Shown here piece by piece: positions 45,601 to 49,704 of a stretch of DNA of 64,000 bases. Numbering within the stretch: position 1 is the first letter of the stretch; every line of letters starts with the position of its first letter. The DNA comes from Aplysia californica. Its lineage: Eukaryota; Mollusca; Gastropoda; Aplysiida; Aplysiidae. The stretch lies in the NCBI RefSeq assembly GCF_000002075.1, contig NW_004797610.1:10932-74931 (forward strand), in the 5' to 3' direction. The position numbers and the translations under genes were made by a program. A model generated the notes under the pieces. It ran no database searches. It worked only from the letters and a program-made list of their open reading frames with translations, and was not told the DNA's origin.

Positions 45601-48446
45601 AACTGAACCTTGCTGGCGGCCTATGCTGGAGGAAAGAAGAAACCCATCTTTTTAGATACATATTTGAATTTGAACTGTTTGATGCTTAATACTTTGTCCT
45701 TGATGCCGAGACTGTCAGATTTTCAGCATCACTACACCCCACACTCTCACAGTCCTTCCAGCTCCGGCTCCCAGTACATATGTCCTCTTGTAATGCCACT
45801 TTTTGCTCTGCCGTGAGCCTAACTATAAAGTTTAAAAAAAAATTAAATTTGTCTTTTGTATGTTTTTTAAAACCTGTTTATGCTGAAACCCAAACCAAGT
45901 TTTGACAGTTGATGTTCTGGCCTTTCCACAGGCCCAGATCAGGGTTAGTTTTTTATATTTTTTTGTCATACATAAGTCACACTACAGGACTTATCAGTGC
46001 CCAATTGGTATGCTATTGTCAGAAAATATCTTTTAACTCACCCAGCCCTAATGTTAATAAGATCGGTTTTCATGCGCAACGCTCCAACCCTAACTCCGAC
46101 AGTATCGGGTATGGAAAATTTTGCTCTTGTGACGGAAAACACTACTTTTGTGTGAAGCAGACTATAGCCTAATTGGAAGAGTAACCATTTTTCGTTTTAA
46201 ACCATAAATGCAAGCCCAAATTTAGAATAAAGAAAGCTGTATTCGTGAACCATGTGAATTGTGAGGGGTGCAAAATTTGAACGCACTTCCTTTCTTCGCT
46301 TTTTGTTTACTTTTTGACTCTGTATATATATAGCCATTTTTACATGGAGTATTGCATAAAAACTATGACATATTTTGCCTTCAAATTTTCAATAGACACA
46401 AATAAAGGTTTGAATAAAATGTGTACTAAATTTGACTAGGATGTATTTAAATTTAGTATAAAAATCTCTAGGGAGACCTGACAACCCAGAAGTGTAGGTC
46501 TAGGGTTGAGTGAGTTAATTTAGTTTCTATTTGTGCGGGCTATGAGTTTATTAAAGTCAGTTTGGCAGTTACGTCACTCTCACTTCCACATTCAATACTA
46601 ATTGATAGTTGACTTGAACAATAGTCCATGAATGCTAAACACTTTGCTGCCTCATCTCTGGCGATGTTTACCGCCCAGTTTCTTTGGATTTTCCCCAAAA
46701 TATGATGGCAAAGTGTAAAAAAAACCCCAAAATGTTAAAAAGCTTTAAAAACTCATCTCATTTCAATAACTCTGTTCACCTTCACTTATACAAACCCACC
46801 CCACCCCTTTTTCTCGCCTACGTAAACACATGCGAGGGCGTGAGCGTGCCCGCGCTGACACACACACACGCACTCACTCACACACACGCGCGCACGCACA
46901 CTTGAACGCACGCACGTACGCGTGCGCCACGTATAGTTTCGCTATACGTCCACACACATGTGCATGCACACTGAAGTTTTCAAATTATAATTACCCAATA
47001 TCACGAAAAGCAACCCTTTTTGATTGTAACTATGTTTTCTGAGGCAATGATAATCTTTTTTCTTTTTTTCTTCTTTGTCCTCGTATTATGTACCTGATTT
47101 GGGGCCAAAATACCTGAAACTGACCCTGAATTTACCTGAAATGGGAACTTTGAGGTAGGCTATCCTGATAACATGACAAATGATGTTTTTCCTATTTGGT
47201 ATTGTTTGAGAATATTTTATACGTTGCACCATTTCCATGTGACCAAATTTCCAGACTGATTTTATGATGACGTTACACTTAACTTACATATTTCAGATAC
47301 CTGCCTGATATTGCTCCTCAAAGTAGAAAAGCTGACAGTGGCTTCCAGGACAATGAAACTAGTAAAGAGTCCGCCTATGCTACTGAAGGAGAAGAGCTGA
47401 ATAAAGATGAAAGATGCAGTGCAAATGCTCAAACATCTAACAAGGAAATATCATCCAACCAAAATGGGAAAGGAAATGAGACAGGGCCTGAGGGATCCCA
47501 AAAACAAGAGGTAAAGCCACCAGGCACAAGTGGTAAGCTCCATGATCGTCAGGCATTTTCTCCACCACAGGATCCACCCCTTGGAAGACGGGATAGTTTC
47601 AGCAGTTCTACCAATCTGAAAACTGTTCATCCTGCCGCGGAAACTGGGACAGCGGACAGTGGTCATTACTCTGGTGCCAGTGAGCCTTCAGAGACAGATT
47701 CTACAGAGGTCAAAGAACCACTTGTTGCTGGTGCATATGCAGCACCAAGACGACTAAAAGAAGAGTTTGATAATCACCCTGACAATGTTTCCAATGTATC
47801 TGACGAAAGTCAAACCAAACCTTTGTCAATTAATACAAAAGAACGAAGTGTGCGTCGTGTTGAGGACTTCAGGTGGTTTAAACAGATAAAGAAAAACTTA
47901 GATAGTAGCCCAAAATTAGATATTCAATCTCTTTATAGCAGTAGTGTTCAGTCAAAACCTGCTTTGTCTAGTGTTGCAAGCGAGCCTGCAGGAAGTTGTG
48001 ACGATATTTCTGTTTCAGAATTATTGATAAGTAAGTCATTAACGAGTAGCTCACCCGCACAAGAACATGTGGAAAATCTGAATGACAATTTAAATATCCC
48101 TGTAGATGTACAGGGTCTTGAGGGTGGCAGAAGTCAGGATCAAGATTCCATTCAAAAGGGGGCTCAGGAAGTTGCTGAGGAAGAAGACAATCTAGGGGGA
48201 AATGAGGCTTCATATCCAGAAGGGGGTGGAAGAATTCTTTCATGCGATGAATACAGCCAAGAAGACAATGCAGAAGCTCTGGAAGAAAATATGGCTGTGA
48301 GAGATAATCCAGTAGATGCTGGGGGTCAGGATCAGATTGTAGCTGGTGATGTTGGAGATGGAGCTGCACCAGAGCTGAATGGTGAACAGCAGAATGACTT
48401 AAATAGGGTATCTCTTAGCAGAAGTTTTAAGAATACATTTTTATGA
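350..48446 (+). CDS. RIG-I-like receptor (RLR) with long C-terminal tail, 18 exons, 5' end missing
   Basis: Cytosolic sensor of viral or otherwise aberrant RNA; the family binds dsRNA ends through helicase and C-terminal domain and signals through its CARDs. Joining the 18 exons listed below gives one open frame of about 1340 residues, with the start codon upstream of the window. Order (numbering from the first complete codon): end of CARD1 and CARD2 about 1-150, linker 150-255, Hel1 with [12 protein letters not shown] and TAS motifs about 255-480, Hel2i about 480-640, Hel2 with [13 protein letters not shown] and QTRG/RSR about 640-775, pincer 775-837, zinc C-terminal domain about 838-957, then a 382-residue tail. 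Human RIG-I has 925 residues and ends at the C-terminal domain. APTGCGKT and QTRGR match RIG-I more closely than MDA5, but orthology was not tested. Every junction is GT-AG and phase-consistent. Confidence 0.95.
612..1040 (+). mobile_element. MITE family M1, copy 1
   Basis: About 430 bp with near-perfect ~33-bp terminal inverted repeats (GCGTGGTGGAATCAGGCTCT on the left, its complement on the right). The interior is non-coding (TTTTTGGGCATGTAGAG...). At least six more copies lie in introns of the RLR gene. Confidence 0.85.
1290..1625 (-). mobile_element. RTE-type LINE fragment, 3' end
   Basis: The reverse complement reads [20 protein letters not shown], then a frameshifted KRGRP-like basic stretch and LKNKHGCD..., and ends in a (GTAA)n-like tail at about 1295-1315. 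This is the typical C-terminal end of RTE-like reverse transcriptase ORFs, broken by frameshifts and stops. Confidence 0.65.
1770..1936 (-). mobile_element. tRNA-derived SINE head
   Basis: The reverse complement has an A box TAGCCCAGTGG and a B box GTTCAAATC at tRNA spacing (1860-1935), fitting TRGYNNARNNG and GWTCRANNC. An unassigned body follows. It is not a tRNA gene: no acceptor stem closes. Confidence 0.65.
2300..2370 (+). mobile_element. 3' end of I-type LINE
   Basis: GGCGCTCGTATGACCATATG to GTGAGCGCTGTAAAACC, the same terminal motif as at 1-82 and 25994-26060, more diverged, with an A-rich tail. Confidence 0.65.
2374..2606 (+). mobile_element. L2/CR1-like LINE fragment (RT C-terminus)
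   Basis: Reads [20 protein letters not shown] followed by [20 protein letters not shown] and THLFNS, then a stop. The pattern ...G.KSF...GP..WN.L...L......FK..LKTHLF is the standard C-terminus of L2/CR1-type reverse transcriptases. Confidence 0.75.
3206..3645 (-). mobile_element. RTE-type LINE fragment, 3' end
   Basis: The reverse complement encodes [20 protein letters not shown] and [19 protein letters not shown], the conserved end of RTE-like ORF2, preceded by [14 protein letters not shown] in another frame. It ends in a (GAT)n tail at about 3208-3222. Confidence 0.8.
3765..3862 (+). mobile_element. L2-like LINE 3' tail
   Basis: TGTAAAGCGCGCAGAGCTC, then GAGCGCTGTATAAATGCAAT and (ATT)n. 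The same layout ends the L2 fragment at 30790-30870. Confidence 0.65.
3987..4159 (+). CDS. RLR exon: first half of CARD2
   Basis: Acceptor TTATTCCAG, donor CATTG|GTAAGT, entering in phase 1 and leaving in phase 0. It encodes 57 codons beginning [13 protein letters not shown] and is helical in character, as expected for a death-fold domain. The frame joins the exons on both sides without a stop. Confidence 0.85.
4437..4842 (+). mobile_element. MITE family M1, copy 2
   Basis: Starts TGTGTCACAAGGTGGTAGAA and ends GCGCCTGATTTCACCACGAT plus GCCTCAC. The interior is collinear with copy 1. Confidence 0.82.
5151..5976. mobile_element. TA-flanked MITE, CAGTCRAACCTG family
   Basis: Starts CAGTCAAACCTGTGTGAGAC, ends GGACAGGTTCGACTG and is flanked by TA on both sides, as in pogo/Tc1-mariner elements. 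The terminal regions hold several near-repeats of GTGGCCGTCTTAGACAGG. No transposase frame was seen. Confidence 0.8.
5977..7163. other. RLR intron 2, remainder
   Basis: AT-rich intron with short A and T runs. No gene, RNA or recognisable mobile element was seen. Confidence 0.6.
7164..7335 (+). CDS. RLR exon: second half of CARD2
   Basis: Acceptor AAATTTTCAG, phase 0 to phase 1. It contains [18 protein letters not shown], which lines up with the last CARD2 helices of RIG-I (DKENWPKTLKLALEKE). The donor GTTGAT is weak, but it is the only nearby choice that keeps the frame. Confidence 0.85.
7392..7835 (+). mobile_element. MITE family M1, copy 3
   Basis: Begins CTATGTGGTGGAATCGGGTG and ends GAGTGCCTTATTTCATTGCG. 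More diverged than copy 1 but collinear, and only about 60 bases after an RLR exon. Confidence 0.78.
8251..8376 (+). CDS. RLR exon: CARD-helicase linker, part 1
   Basis: Acceptor TCAATATTAG, donor CAA|GTATGC, phase 1 to phase 1. The 41 complete codons are low in conservation, as is usual for the linker between CARDs and helicase. Support comes from the continuous frame and splice sites, not from motifs. Confidence 0.75.
8692..9670 (+). mobile_element. TA-flanked MITE, AAACGCACG family, copy 1
   Basis: Starts CAGTGGTCTCCGCCTAAACG and ends TAGGCGGAGACTACTG with TA on both sides. AAACGCACGC is repeated several times inside both ends. The interior is non-coding; the short frames do not match between copies. 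Confidence 0.83.
9671..10265. other. RLR intron 4, remainder
   Basis: No feature recognised beyond the splice acceptor at its end. Confidence 0.6.
10266..10442 (+). CDS. RLR exon: CARD-helicase linker, part 2
   Basis: Acceptor TTCATTTAG, donor GAGG|GTGCG, phase 1 to phase 1, 58 complete codons. The 3' half turns acidic (SDSEEQDQE), resembling the acidic linker before the helicase core of other RLRs. Confidence 0.8.
11546..12472 (+). repeat. Tandem duplication (~57 bp unit) split by a MITE
   Basis: AATCATGTCATCGATGTAAA followed by TATCTCRGAGCTTATACTTG and TATGGGATAGARTGC occurs once intact (12417-12471) and once divided by the element at 11570-12378. Confidence 0.8.
11570..12378. mobile_element. 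TA-flanked MITE, CAGTCRAACCTG family
   Basis: Starts CAGTCGAACCTGTGTAAGAC and ends GGCAGGTTCGACTG, flanked by TA. Subterminal repeats of TTCCGTYTTAKACAGG lie at both ends. It sits in one unit of a short tandem duplication whose other unit keeps the empty site. Confidence 0.83.
12838..12975 (+). mobile_element. Possible tRNA-derived SINE
   Basis: The A box TGGTGTAGTGG in GTGGTGTAGTGGTTAAGCAC fits the consensus; the B box is degenerate. LINE-like GTAAAGCGCTTACAGAGC lies about 160 bases upstream (12679). Confidence 0.4.
13403..13576 (+). CDS. RLR exon: helicase Q region and motif I
   Basis: Encodes [19 protein letters not shown] followed by the Walker A motif APTGCGKT (13510-13533), identical to human RIG-I motif I. 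This is the ATP-binding loop of the superfamily 2 helicase core. Acceptor TTATTCTCAG, donor GATG|GTAAGA, phase 1 to phase 1. Confidence 0.95.
13775..13895 (+). repeat. Imperfect (TG)n microsatellite
   Basis: Long TG-rich run with interruptions. It produces open but meaningless Val/Cys and Thr/His frames on both strands. Confidence 0.9.
13900..14813. other. RLR intron 6, remainder
   Basis: AT-rich; nothing recognised except a TTAACCCTTTAAGCTCCCG at 14404 that could be one end of a TTAA element. No partner end was found. Confidence 0.4.
14814..14914 (+). CDS. RLR exon: helicase motif Ia
   Basis: Encodes [20 protein letters not shown], the motif Ia strand and helix (compare KVVFFANQIPVYEQQ in RIG-I), ending in YLSSEYR. 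Acceptor AATTTTTCAG, donor TACAGG|GTAACT. It enters in phase 1 and leaves in phase 0. Confidence 0.93.
15238..15486 (+). CDS. RLR exon: motifs Ib and II (DECH box)
   Basis: Encodes ITSVTGESE, then [17 protein letters not shown] and the Walker B/DECH motif in IIFDECHH (15391-15402). The acceptor at 15235-15237 was preferred over the CAG at 15195-15197: in phase 0 the earlier site hits a TGA, while the chosen one gives YR-ITSVTGE, matching YRVTGISGA of RIG-I. 83 codons, phase 0 to phase 0. Confidence 0.93.
15954..16385 (-). mobile_element. MITE family M1, copy 4, reverse orientation
   Basis: Reads GGGGCTCAACACCTTTTATG in the middle and ends with a diverged terminal repeat (ACGAGCTCTTGGTTACACTG). 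It is inverted relative to copies 1-3. Confidence 0.75.
16438..16600 (+). CDS. RLR exon: motif III (TAS)
   Basis: Starts IVGLTASIG with motif III TAS at 16450-16458, after PQ at the end of the previous exon (PQVIGLTASVG in RIG-I). The rest ([17 protein letters not shown]) parallels VKHNLEELEQVVYKPQK of RIG-I at the end of Hel1. Phase 0 to phase 1. Confidence 0.95.
16905..17045 (-). mobile_element. SINE fragment, same family as 44576-44920
   Basis: The reverse complement shares GAGGTTnG...CCCGATATTGTGTTCACG and the following body with the fuller copy at 44576-44920. The tRNA-like head is eroded and the 3' half is missing. Confidence 0.5.
17152..18470 (-). mobile_element. RTE-type LINE fragment, interrupted by a TTAA element
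   Basis: The reverse complement reads [20 protein letters not shown] (18310-18420), then [35 protein letters not shown] and the basic KRGRGRP region, ending in a (GAT)n tail at about 17155-17172. These are RT and thumb motifs of RTE-like LINEs, with stops and frameshifts. Bases 17799-18309 belong to a later insertion. The 5' end abuts the splice acceptor of the exon at 18481. Confidence 0.78.
17799..18309. mobile_element. TTAA-flanked MITE family M2, copy 1
   Basis: TTAA direct repeats enclose ends CTCACCCATCCCTAACG and (complement) CTCACTCAACCCTAGG, the piggyBac type of target site. It is inserted in a LINE, whose RT frame resumes on the other side. Confidence 0.83.
18481..18579 (+). CDS. 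RLR exon: start of Hel2i
   Basis: Acceptor TGTATTTCAG, donor CAAG|GTATGT, phase 1 to phase 1. 32 complete codons, charged and helical ([20 protein letters not shown]), at the position of the first Hel2i helix. An old LINE fragment lies immediately upstream of the acceptor. Confidence 0.88.
18600..20181. other. RLR intron 10, first part
   Basis: No gene recognised. A small inverted repeat CTACGACggaAGTCGTAG at about 18905 could form a short hairpin. The short open frames are not supported by motifs or splice context. Confidence 0.45.
20182..20643 (-). mobile_element. tRNA-derived SINE with LINE-type tail
   Basis: On the minus strand it starts GGCGCTCTCGTGGCCTAGAG with A box TGGCCTAGAGG and B box GTTCAAATC (20578-20643). 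A ~370-bp body follows, and the element ends CTTATGCAGTTGCGAGCGCC (20203-20184). That end is the 3' terminal motif of the I-type LINE at 24970-26080, so this looks like a SINE mobilised by that LINE. Confidence 0.83.
20644..22019. other. RLR intron 10, last part
   Basis: AT-rich intron; no coding, RNA or mobile feature recognised. Confidence 0.5.
22020..22198 (+). CDS. RLR exon: Hel2i middle
   Basis: Encodes [20 protein letters not shown], matching [20 protein letters not shown] of RIG-I, and ends ISDYLT. Acceptor CCAACTCAG, donor CTGACG|GTACTG. It enters in phase 1 and leaves in phase 0. Confidence 0.92.
22735..22845 (+). repeat. Short dispersed repeat, copy 1
   Basis: AAACAGACGGAAATCTACAG then GGTCTGCCAGTGGCACTCTC and CAACCA. 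Similar stretches occur at 38598-38665 and 52405-52485. Origin unknown, possibly a SINE piece. Confidence 0.45.
23017..23155 (+). CDS. RLR exon: Hel2i end
   Basis: Encodes [20 protein letters not shown], parallel to [20 protein letters not shown] in RIG-I, completing the insertion domain that contacts the dsRNA backbone in known RLR structures. Acceptor TCCCCACAG, donor TGAAG|GTAAAT, phase 0 to phase 1. The following intron is the longest complete one in the window (about 7.9 kb). Confidence 0.92.
23211..24975 (-). mobile_element. piggyBac-type DNA transposon, broken, 5' half missing
   Basis: On the minus strand the transposase reads [18 protein letters not shown], then [30 protein letters not shown] and [18 protein letters not shown], supplying the three catalytic aspartates of the DDE_Tnp_1_7 fold. 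A Cys-rich C-terminus ([17 protein letters not shown]) follows in another frame. An in-frame TAA lies at 24679-24681 and a frameshift near 23808. The element's 3' end is TTAACTCTTTGACTACC at 23211. The N-terminal part is absent: the sequence switches to a LINE near 24970. piggyBac integrates at TTAA. Confidence 0.88.
24970..26080 (+). mobile_element. I-type LINE, 5'-truncated, RNase H domain and 3' end
   Basis: Reads [45 protein letters not shown] and [18 protein letters not shown], the Asp-Glu-Asp-Asp set of an RNase H domain as found after RT in I-superfamily LINEs. After a stop near 25600 and a frameshift it continues [18 protein letters not shown] to [17 protein letters not shown]. The 3' UTR ends TTCGCGCGCTCATATATGAC...GAGCGCCGTAAAACC plus an A-rich tail. 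It sits against the broken piggyBac copy and may have cut it. Confidence 0.85.
26590..26765 (-). mobile_element. SINE fragment, same family as 44576-44920
   Basis: Shares AGCATTTGTAnAGnGCAAAT and ATACAGTGCAAGCTGnCATT with the fuller copy; only the 3' half remains. Confidence 0.7.
27257..27345 (+). repeat. Short tandem repeat, ~40-bp unit
   Basis: TCTGGTTCTTAGGAGTATAT is present twice in tandem, with weaker units on either side. Confidence 0.6.
27440..29606 (+). mobile_element. 2.1-kb inverted-repeat element P1, copy A
   Basis: Ends CCCTGCCGGTCAATATCAGT and (complement) GCCCCGCTCAATATCAGTC form inverted termini of about 30 bp. Collinear over its full length, in opposite orientation, with 42335-44453. 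No transposase frame was recognised; short frames shared by the two copies (for example [11 protein letters not shown]) are probably incidental. It contains a (CA)n run at 28868-28958 and a tRNA-like CTCGGTGGCCTCTTGGTAAG. Confidence 0.83.
29930..30870 (+). mobile_element. L2-like LINE, RT C-terminus and 3' end
   Basis: Reads [61 protein letters not shown] and [20 protein letters not shown], open to a stop at 30437. After a (TG)n run comes the tail TGTAAAGCGCCTAGAGCTGT, GGGCGCTATAGAAATGATCT and (ATT)n. This is the classic L2-clade end. The frame over this stretch is intact, so it is younger than the RTE pieces. Confidence 0.9.
30545..30765 (+). repeat. (TG)n microsatellite inside LINE 3' UTR
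   Basis: Over 200 bases of TG with few interruptions; open frames in it are artefacts. Confidence 0.95.
31104..31343 (+). CDS. RLR exon: Hel2 start, motif IV
   Basis: Encodes [19 protein letters not shown], the motif IV strand (ITILFVKTRALVDALKNW in RIG-I), then [10 protein letters not shown]. Acceptor CTCACTGCAG, donor GGAG|GTCAGT, phase 1 to phase 1. Confidence 0.95.
31344..32429. other. RLR intron 13
   Basis: AT-rich. A possible TTAA element end (complement TTAACCTCTTCCCTGCACTG at 32063) has no recognised partner; nothing else seen. Confidence 0.4.
32430..32597 (+). CDS. RLR exon: motif V and first half of motif VI
   Basis: Encodes [18 protein letters not shown], then [20 protein letters not shown] (motif V) and ends QTRG, the start of motif VI at 32588-32597. 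The intron splits motif VI after the first base of the Gly codon. Phase 1 to phase 1. Confidence 0.95.
33135..33865 (+). mobile_element. RTE-type LINE fragment, interrupted by MITE M1
   Basis: Reads [20 protein letters not shown] and [11 protein letters not shown], with later pieces in shifted frames ([24 protein letters not shown]). The 3' end resumes after the MITE as GTACTTGATGGTGATGATGA. It is the same family as 17152-18470, on the opposite strand. Confidence 0.8.
33533..33836 (-). mobile_element. MITE family M1, copy 5, reverse, shortened
   Basis: Starts GTGAGGCATCATGGTGAAAT and ends GCGCCTGATTCCACCACATC. About 300 bp, inserted in the 3' end of an RTE LINE just before an RLR exon. Confidence 0.83.
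33925..34172 (+). CDS. RLR exon: rest of motif VI and pincer helices
   Basis: Completes motif VI as QTRG-RSRK, keeping the arginines that contact ATP. Then come [20 protein letters not shown] and further long charged helices, the V-shaped pincer linking Hel2 to the C-terminal domain. Acceptor GACTTGCAG, donor AGCTTG|GTTTGT. It enters in phase 1 and leaves in phase 0. Confidence 0.93.
34801..35720. mobile_element. Possible TTAA-flanked MITE
   Basis: TTAATTCACTTCAGACGG on the left and AAATGAGTTAA on the right resemble the ends of the clearer element at 36786-37876. Inverted similarity between its own ends is short. Confidence 0.45.
36502..38013 (+). mobile_element. MITE family M1, copy 6, split by a TTAA element
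   Basis: The left part (36502-36789) matches M1 to the middle; the right part (37877-38013) resumes and ends CATATTTCACTACCATGTCT plus CACAT. The ~1.1 kb between them is a separate insertion. Confidence 0.8.
36786..37876. mobile_element. TTAA-flanked MITE inside M1 copy 6
   Basis: The left end is TTAACTCACTTCAGCCTGAG. The right end, read as complement, is CTCATTTGAGCCTATTCCC next to a TGAA that aligns with the expected second TTAA. Removing it restores M1 collinearity. No transposase. Confidence 0.72.
38020..38452 (+). mobile_element. MITE family M1, copy 7
   Basis: Starts GAGTCACAATTTGGTGGAAT and ends CACCTGATTTCACCATGATG. It lies head to tail only a few bases after copy 6. Confidence 0.83.
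38598..38665 (+). repeat. Short dispersed repeat, copy 2
   Basis: AAGTAAGACAGACTGCCATA then GTAGAACCTACCCACGGTGC and TCTCCAGGCA, a diverged match to 22735-22845 and 52405-52485. Confidence 0.4.
39138..39220 (+). CDS. RLR exon: C-terminal domain, first zinc Cys pair
   Basis: Encodes [20 protein letters not shown], matching [20 protein letters not shown] of RIG-I. The Cys-x2-Cys pair (39141 and 39150) is the first half of the zinc site. 83 bases, phase 0 to phase 2. Confidence 0.93.
39382..39741. mobile_element. 360-bp MITE with long inverted repeats and TTA target duplication
   Basis: GGCTGAAAATATACTGCCAC and about 25 further bases recur as a near-perfect inverted copy at the right end. TTA flanks both sides (39379-39381, 39742-39744). 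A 3-bp TTA duplication and a GG start suggest the PIF/Harbinger superfamily. Confidence 0.8.
40112..40390 (+). CDS. RLR exon: C-terminal RNA-binding domain, main part
   Basis: Encodes the rest of the C-terminal domain, ending [11 protein letters not shown]...ADIAR (YSKWKDFHFEK in RIG-I). The second zinc pair seems to be the Cys codons at 40194 and 40224, separated by nine residues rather than the four of human RIG-I. Acceptor TATGTTTCAG, donor GCCAG|GTTAGT, phase 2 to phase 2. Read-through into the intron adds ten codons (LVPLIILLF after the split Arg) and stops at 40419-40421. Confidence 0.93.
40391..40421 (+). other. In-frame stop just inside RLR intron 17
   Basis: If the intron after the C-terminal domain is retained, translation runs ten codons and meets TAA at 40419-40421. 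This would give an RLR of ordinary architecture without the long tail. Whether the transcript is made is inference; only the stop is seen. Confidence 0.4.
40990..41062. repeat. Homopolymer hairpin T(n)G(n)...C(n)A(n)
   Basis: A T run plus about 19 G, a 20-base spacer, then a C run plus an A run: a self-complementary pair. Assembly or read slippage is possible in such runs. Confidence 0.7.
41063..42112. other. RLR intron 17, early part
   Basis: No coding, RNA or mobile feature recognised. Confidence 0.5.
42113..42291. mobile_element. Short TA-flanked MITE, CAGTCRAACCTG family
   Basis: Starts CAGTCGAACCTGCTGTAAC and ends TCTTGGACAGTTTGACTA. Only about 180 bp, a deleted relative of 5151-5976. 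Confidence 0.72.
42335..44453 (-). mobile_element. 2.1-kb inverted-repeat element P1, copy B
   Basis: Full-length reverse-oriented counterpart of 27440-29606, from CCCCCGGTCAATATCAGTCG to TGACTGATATTGACCGGCAG. Recognisably similar throughout, with scattered substitutions and small gaps. Confidence 0.83.
44576..44920 (-). mobile_element. tRNA-derived SINE, near full length
   Basis: The complement begins TGGCATTGGTAGTCTAGTGG (A box TAGTCTAGTGG), has B-box-like GGTTCGAGC, a ~250-bp body and an L2-like end TTTGCGCTTTACAAATGCTA. Fragments of the same family lie at 16905 and 26590. Confidence 0.75.
44921..46032. other. RLR intron 17, middle part
   Basis: Contains a run of about 21 C at 45579-45599; otherwise nothing recognised. 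Confidence 0.5.
46033..46518. mobile_element. TTAA-flanked MITE family M2, copy 2
   Basis: TTAA direct repeats enclose CTCACCCAGCCCTAATG and (complement) CTCACTCAACCCTAGACC. The interior is collinear with 17799-18309. Confidence 0.85.
46860..46930 (+). repeat. AC/GC-rich simple repeat
   Basis: Imperfect CA and CGCA repeats in the last RLR intron. The preceding stretch back to 46519 and the following one to the acceptor at 47296 show nothing else. Confidence 0.8.
47297..48446 (+). CDS. RLR terminal exon: 382-residue acidic, Ser-rich tail
   Basis: Acceptor ACATATTTCAG, entered in phase 2 from the preceding exon and open for 382 codons to TGA at 48444-48446. The exon contains no in-frame ATG, GTG or TTG before 47823, so it is not an independent gene start. 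The product is low-complexity: many Ser, Glu, Asp, Asn, Gln and Gly, no predicted globular motif and no membrane segment. One more ordered patch, [20 protein letters not shown], lies at about 47845-47900. PAQE (48054-48065) fits the loose TRAF-binding pattern P/S/A/T-x-Q/E-E, which is weak evidence by itself. The vertebrate family has nothing comparable after the C-terminal domain. Confidence 0.88.
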
Positions 48447-48453
48447 ACATCTG

Positions 48454-48522
48454 TTAACTCTTTCAGGACGTATCGCCGATATACTGGCGCAAGTCCACAC
48501 CCCTTGCGGACGTATCGCCGAT
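48454..48522 (+). mobile_element. Possible piggyBac-type end directly after the RLR stop
   Basis: TTAACTCTTTCAGGACG begins seven bases after the stop codon and resembles the TTAACTCTTTGACTACC end at 23211. GGACGTATCGCCGAT is repeated at 48466 and 48508. No matching second end was found. Confidence 0.4.
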
Positions 48523-48767
48523 GATGGGGTGCCTCACTTTTGTTTCGTTTTAACATGATCCGTCATTTTTAAGTAGGCCTACTTATATTATTGTATTGAA
48601 AACTTGGAAAGCGTTTAGGAAACGAAAACATCTAGTTTCGCTTTGTCAAAGTGTCGGTTTGGCGTAAAACGAGTGAATTAATTCTTGCGGTCTTGCATCA
48701 ACAGAACGATGTAATCGGACCCAATAGATGTATCGTAACTCAAACAAAATTTGGGAAATTGCTTTCA

Positions 48768-48773
48768 AATAAA
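48768..48773 (+). terminator. Candidate polyadenylation signal of the RLR gene
   Basis: AATAAA about 320 bases after the stop codon, followed by a T/G-containing stretch. It is the first canonical signal after the stop. Confidence 0.5.
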
Positions 48774-49704
48774 AAAGTTGCGCTTTCAGAAACTTGGATT
48801 ATGCTCTTGGCCTGTATATGATAAGATAACTATGTTGACTTGCTTTCACTTGTTTGGTGAGAGTTATTATTTCCTTCAAAATTTATTTTCCTCATCACCA
48901 TCACCAATTCTTACTAACCCTTGTAATGCATGCCTATGTTAAAAAATAATCCTTGTTCCATGTTGGATGGAATATATTCCTCATTTCTTCATTCAATTTT
49001 TTTCAATTTGATGAAGGCCTACGTATGTTACCTTTTGAATGATGGTTGTGCTTATATGAAGTTATTCTGTACATCACCTGTGTAGCTGAATCGAGCCAGA
49101 AGTTAATTACGTCTAGACTCCAAAACAAATAGGTACGGAAAGAGATAAAATGTATTTATTTATTTATTTATTTATTATTATTAGTATTTATATCATATAT
49201 ATTTTTAAAAAATTTATTAAAAAAAAAATTTTTTTGGGGGGGAGGGGGGAAGAGATCATAGCCTTATTCCATAACTTGATGCTCTTGTGAACTATGGTAG
49301 TGCTACATCAGTTAGAAATATTTCTGATGTTGTATCTTATGGACTTGTAATGGGTTTTTTAAGTTTCTTTTCCATTCAAGAGAGGTGAAGCATATTTTAC
49401 AGCTCCTCATATCATCATAGCATTTTACTTCTGTATACTCACTAAATGGAATCTGAGAACTATTTCAGCAGATTTCTTTTGCTCCTTGGGAAAACATACA
49501 TCCGTACAAAATGTCATACATGTTTTGTGGCTATATAAAATTGTGACAATTTTGATGAAAATGTGGGAGTCGACCTGTGCTAGACAGTTATGTCGACAAG
49601 TGATCAGAGAAAGTTGAGGCTCTTCTCTTGTCATGGCAGCGGCAAGCGCTTCATTTGTCAGCAGGGCTTCATCCAGGCAAATGTGAAGGCATTGAAATGA
49701 TGTA
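48774..49704. other. Intergenic, 3' of the RLR gene
   Basis: Contains (TATT)n at 49155-49180 and A/T/G runs to 49250. No gene seen; a 167-codon minus frame at 49425-49928 runs into a MITE and lacks motifs. Confidence 0.5.

Noticed and set aside
47968-48369. 133-codon minus-strand frame
   Set aside because: It is an antisense shadow of the RLR tail exon, whose phase continuity with the upstream exon supports the plus strand.
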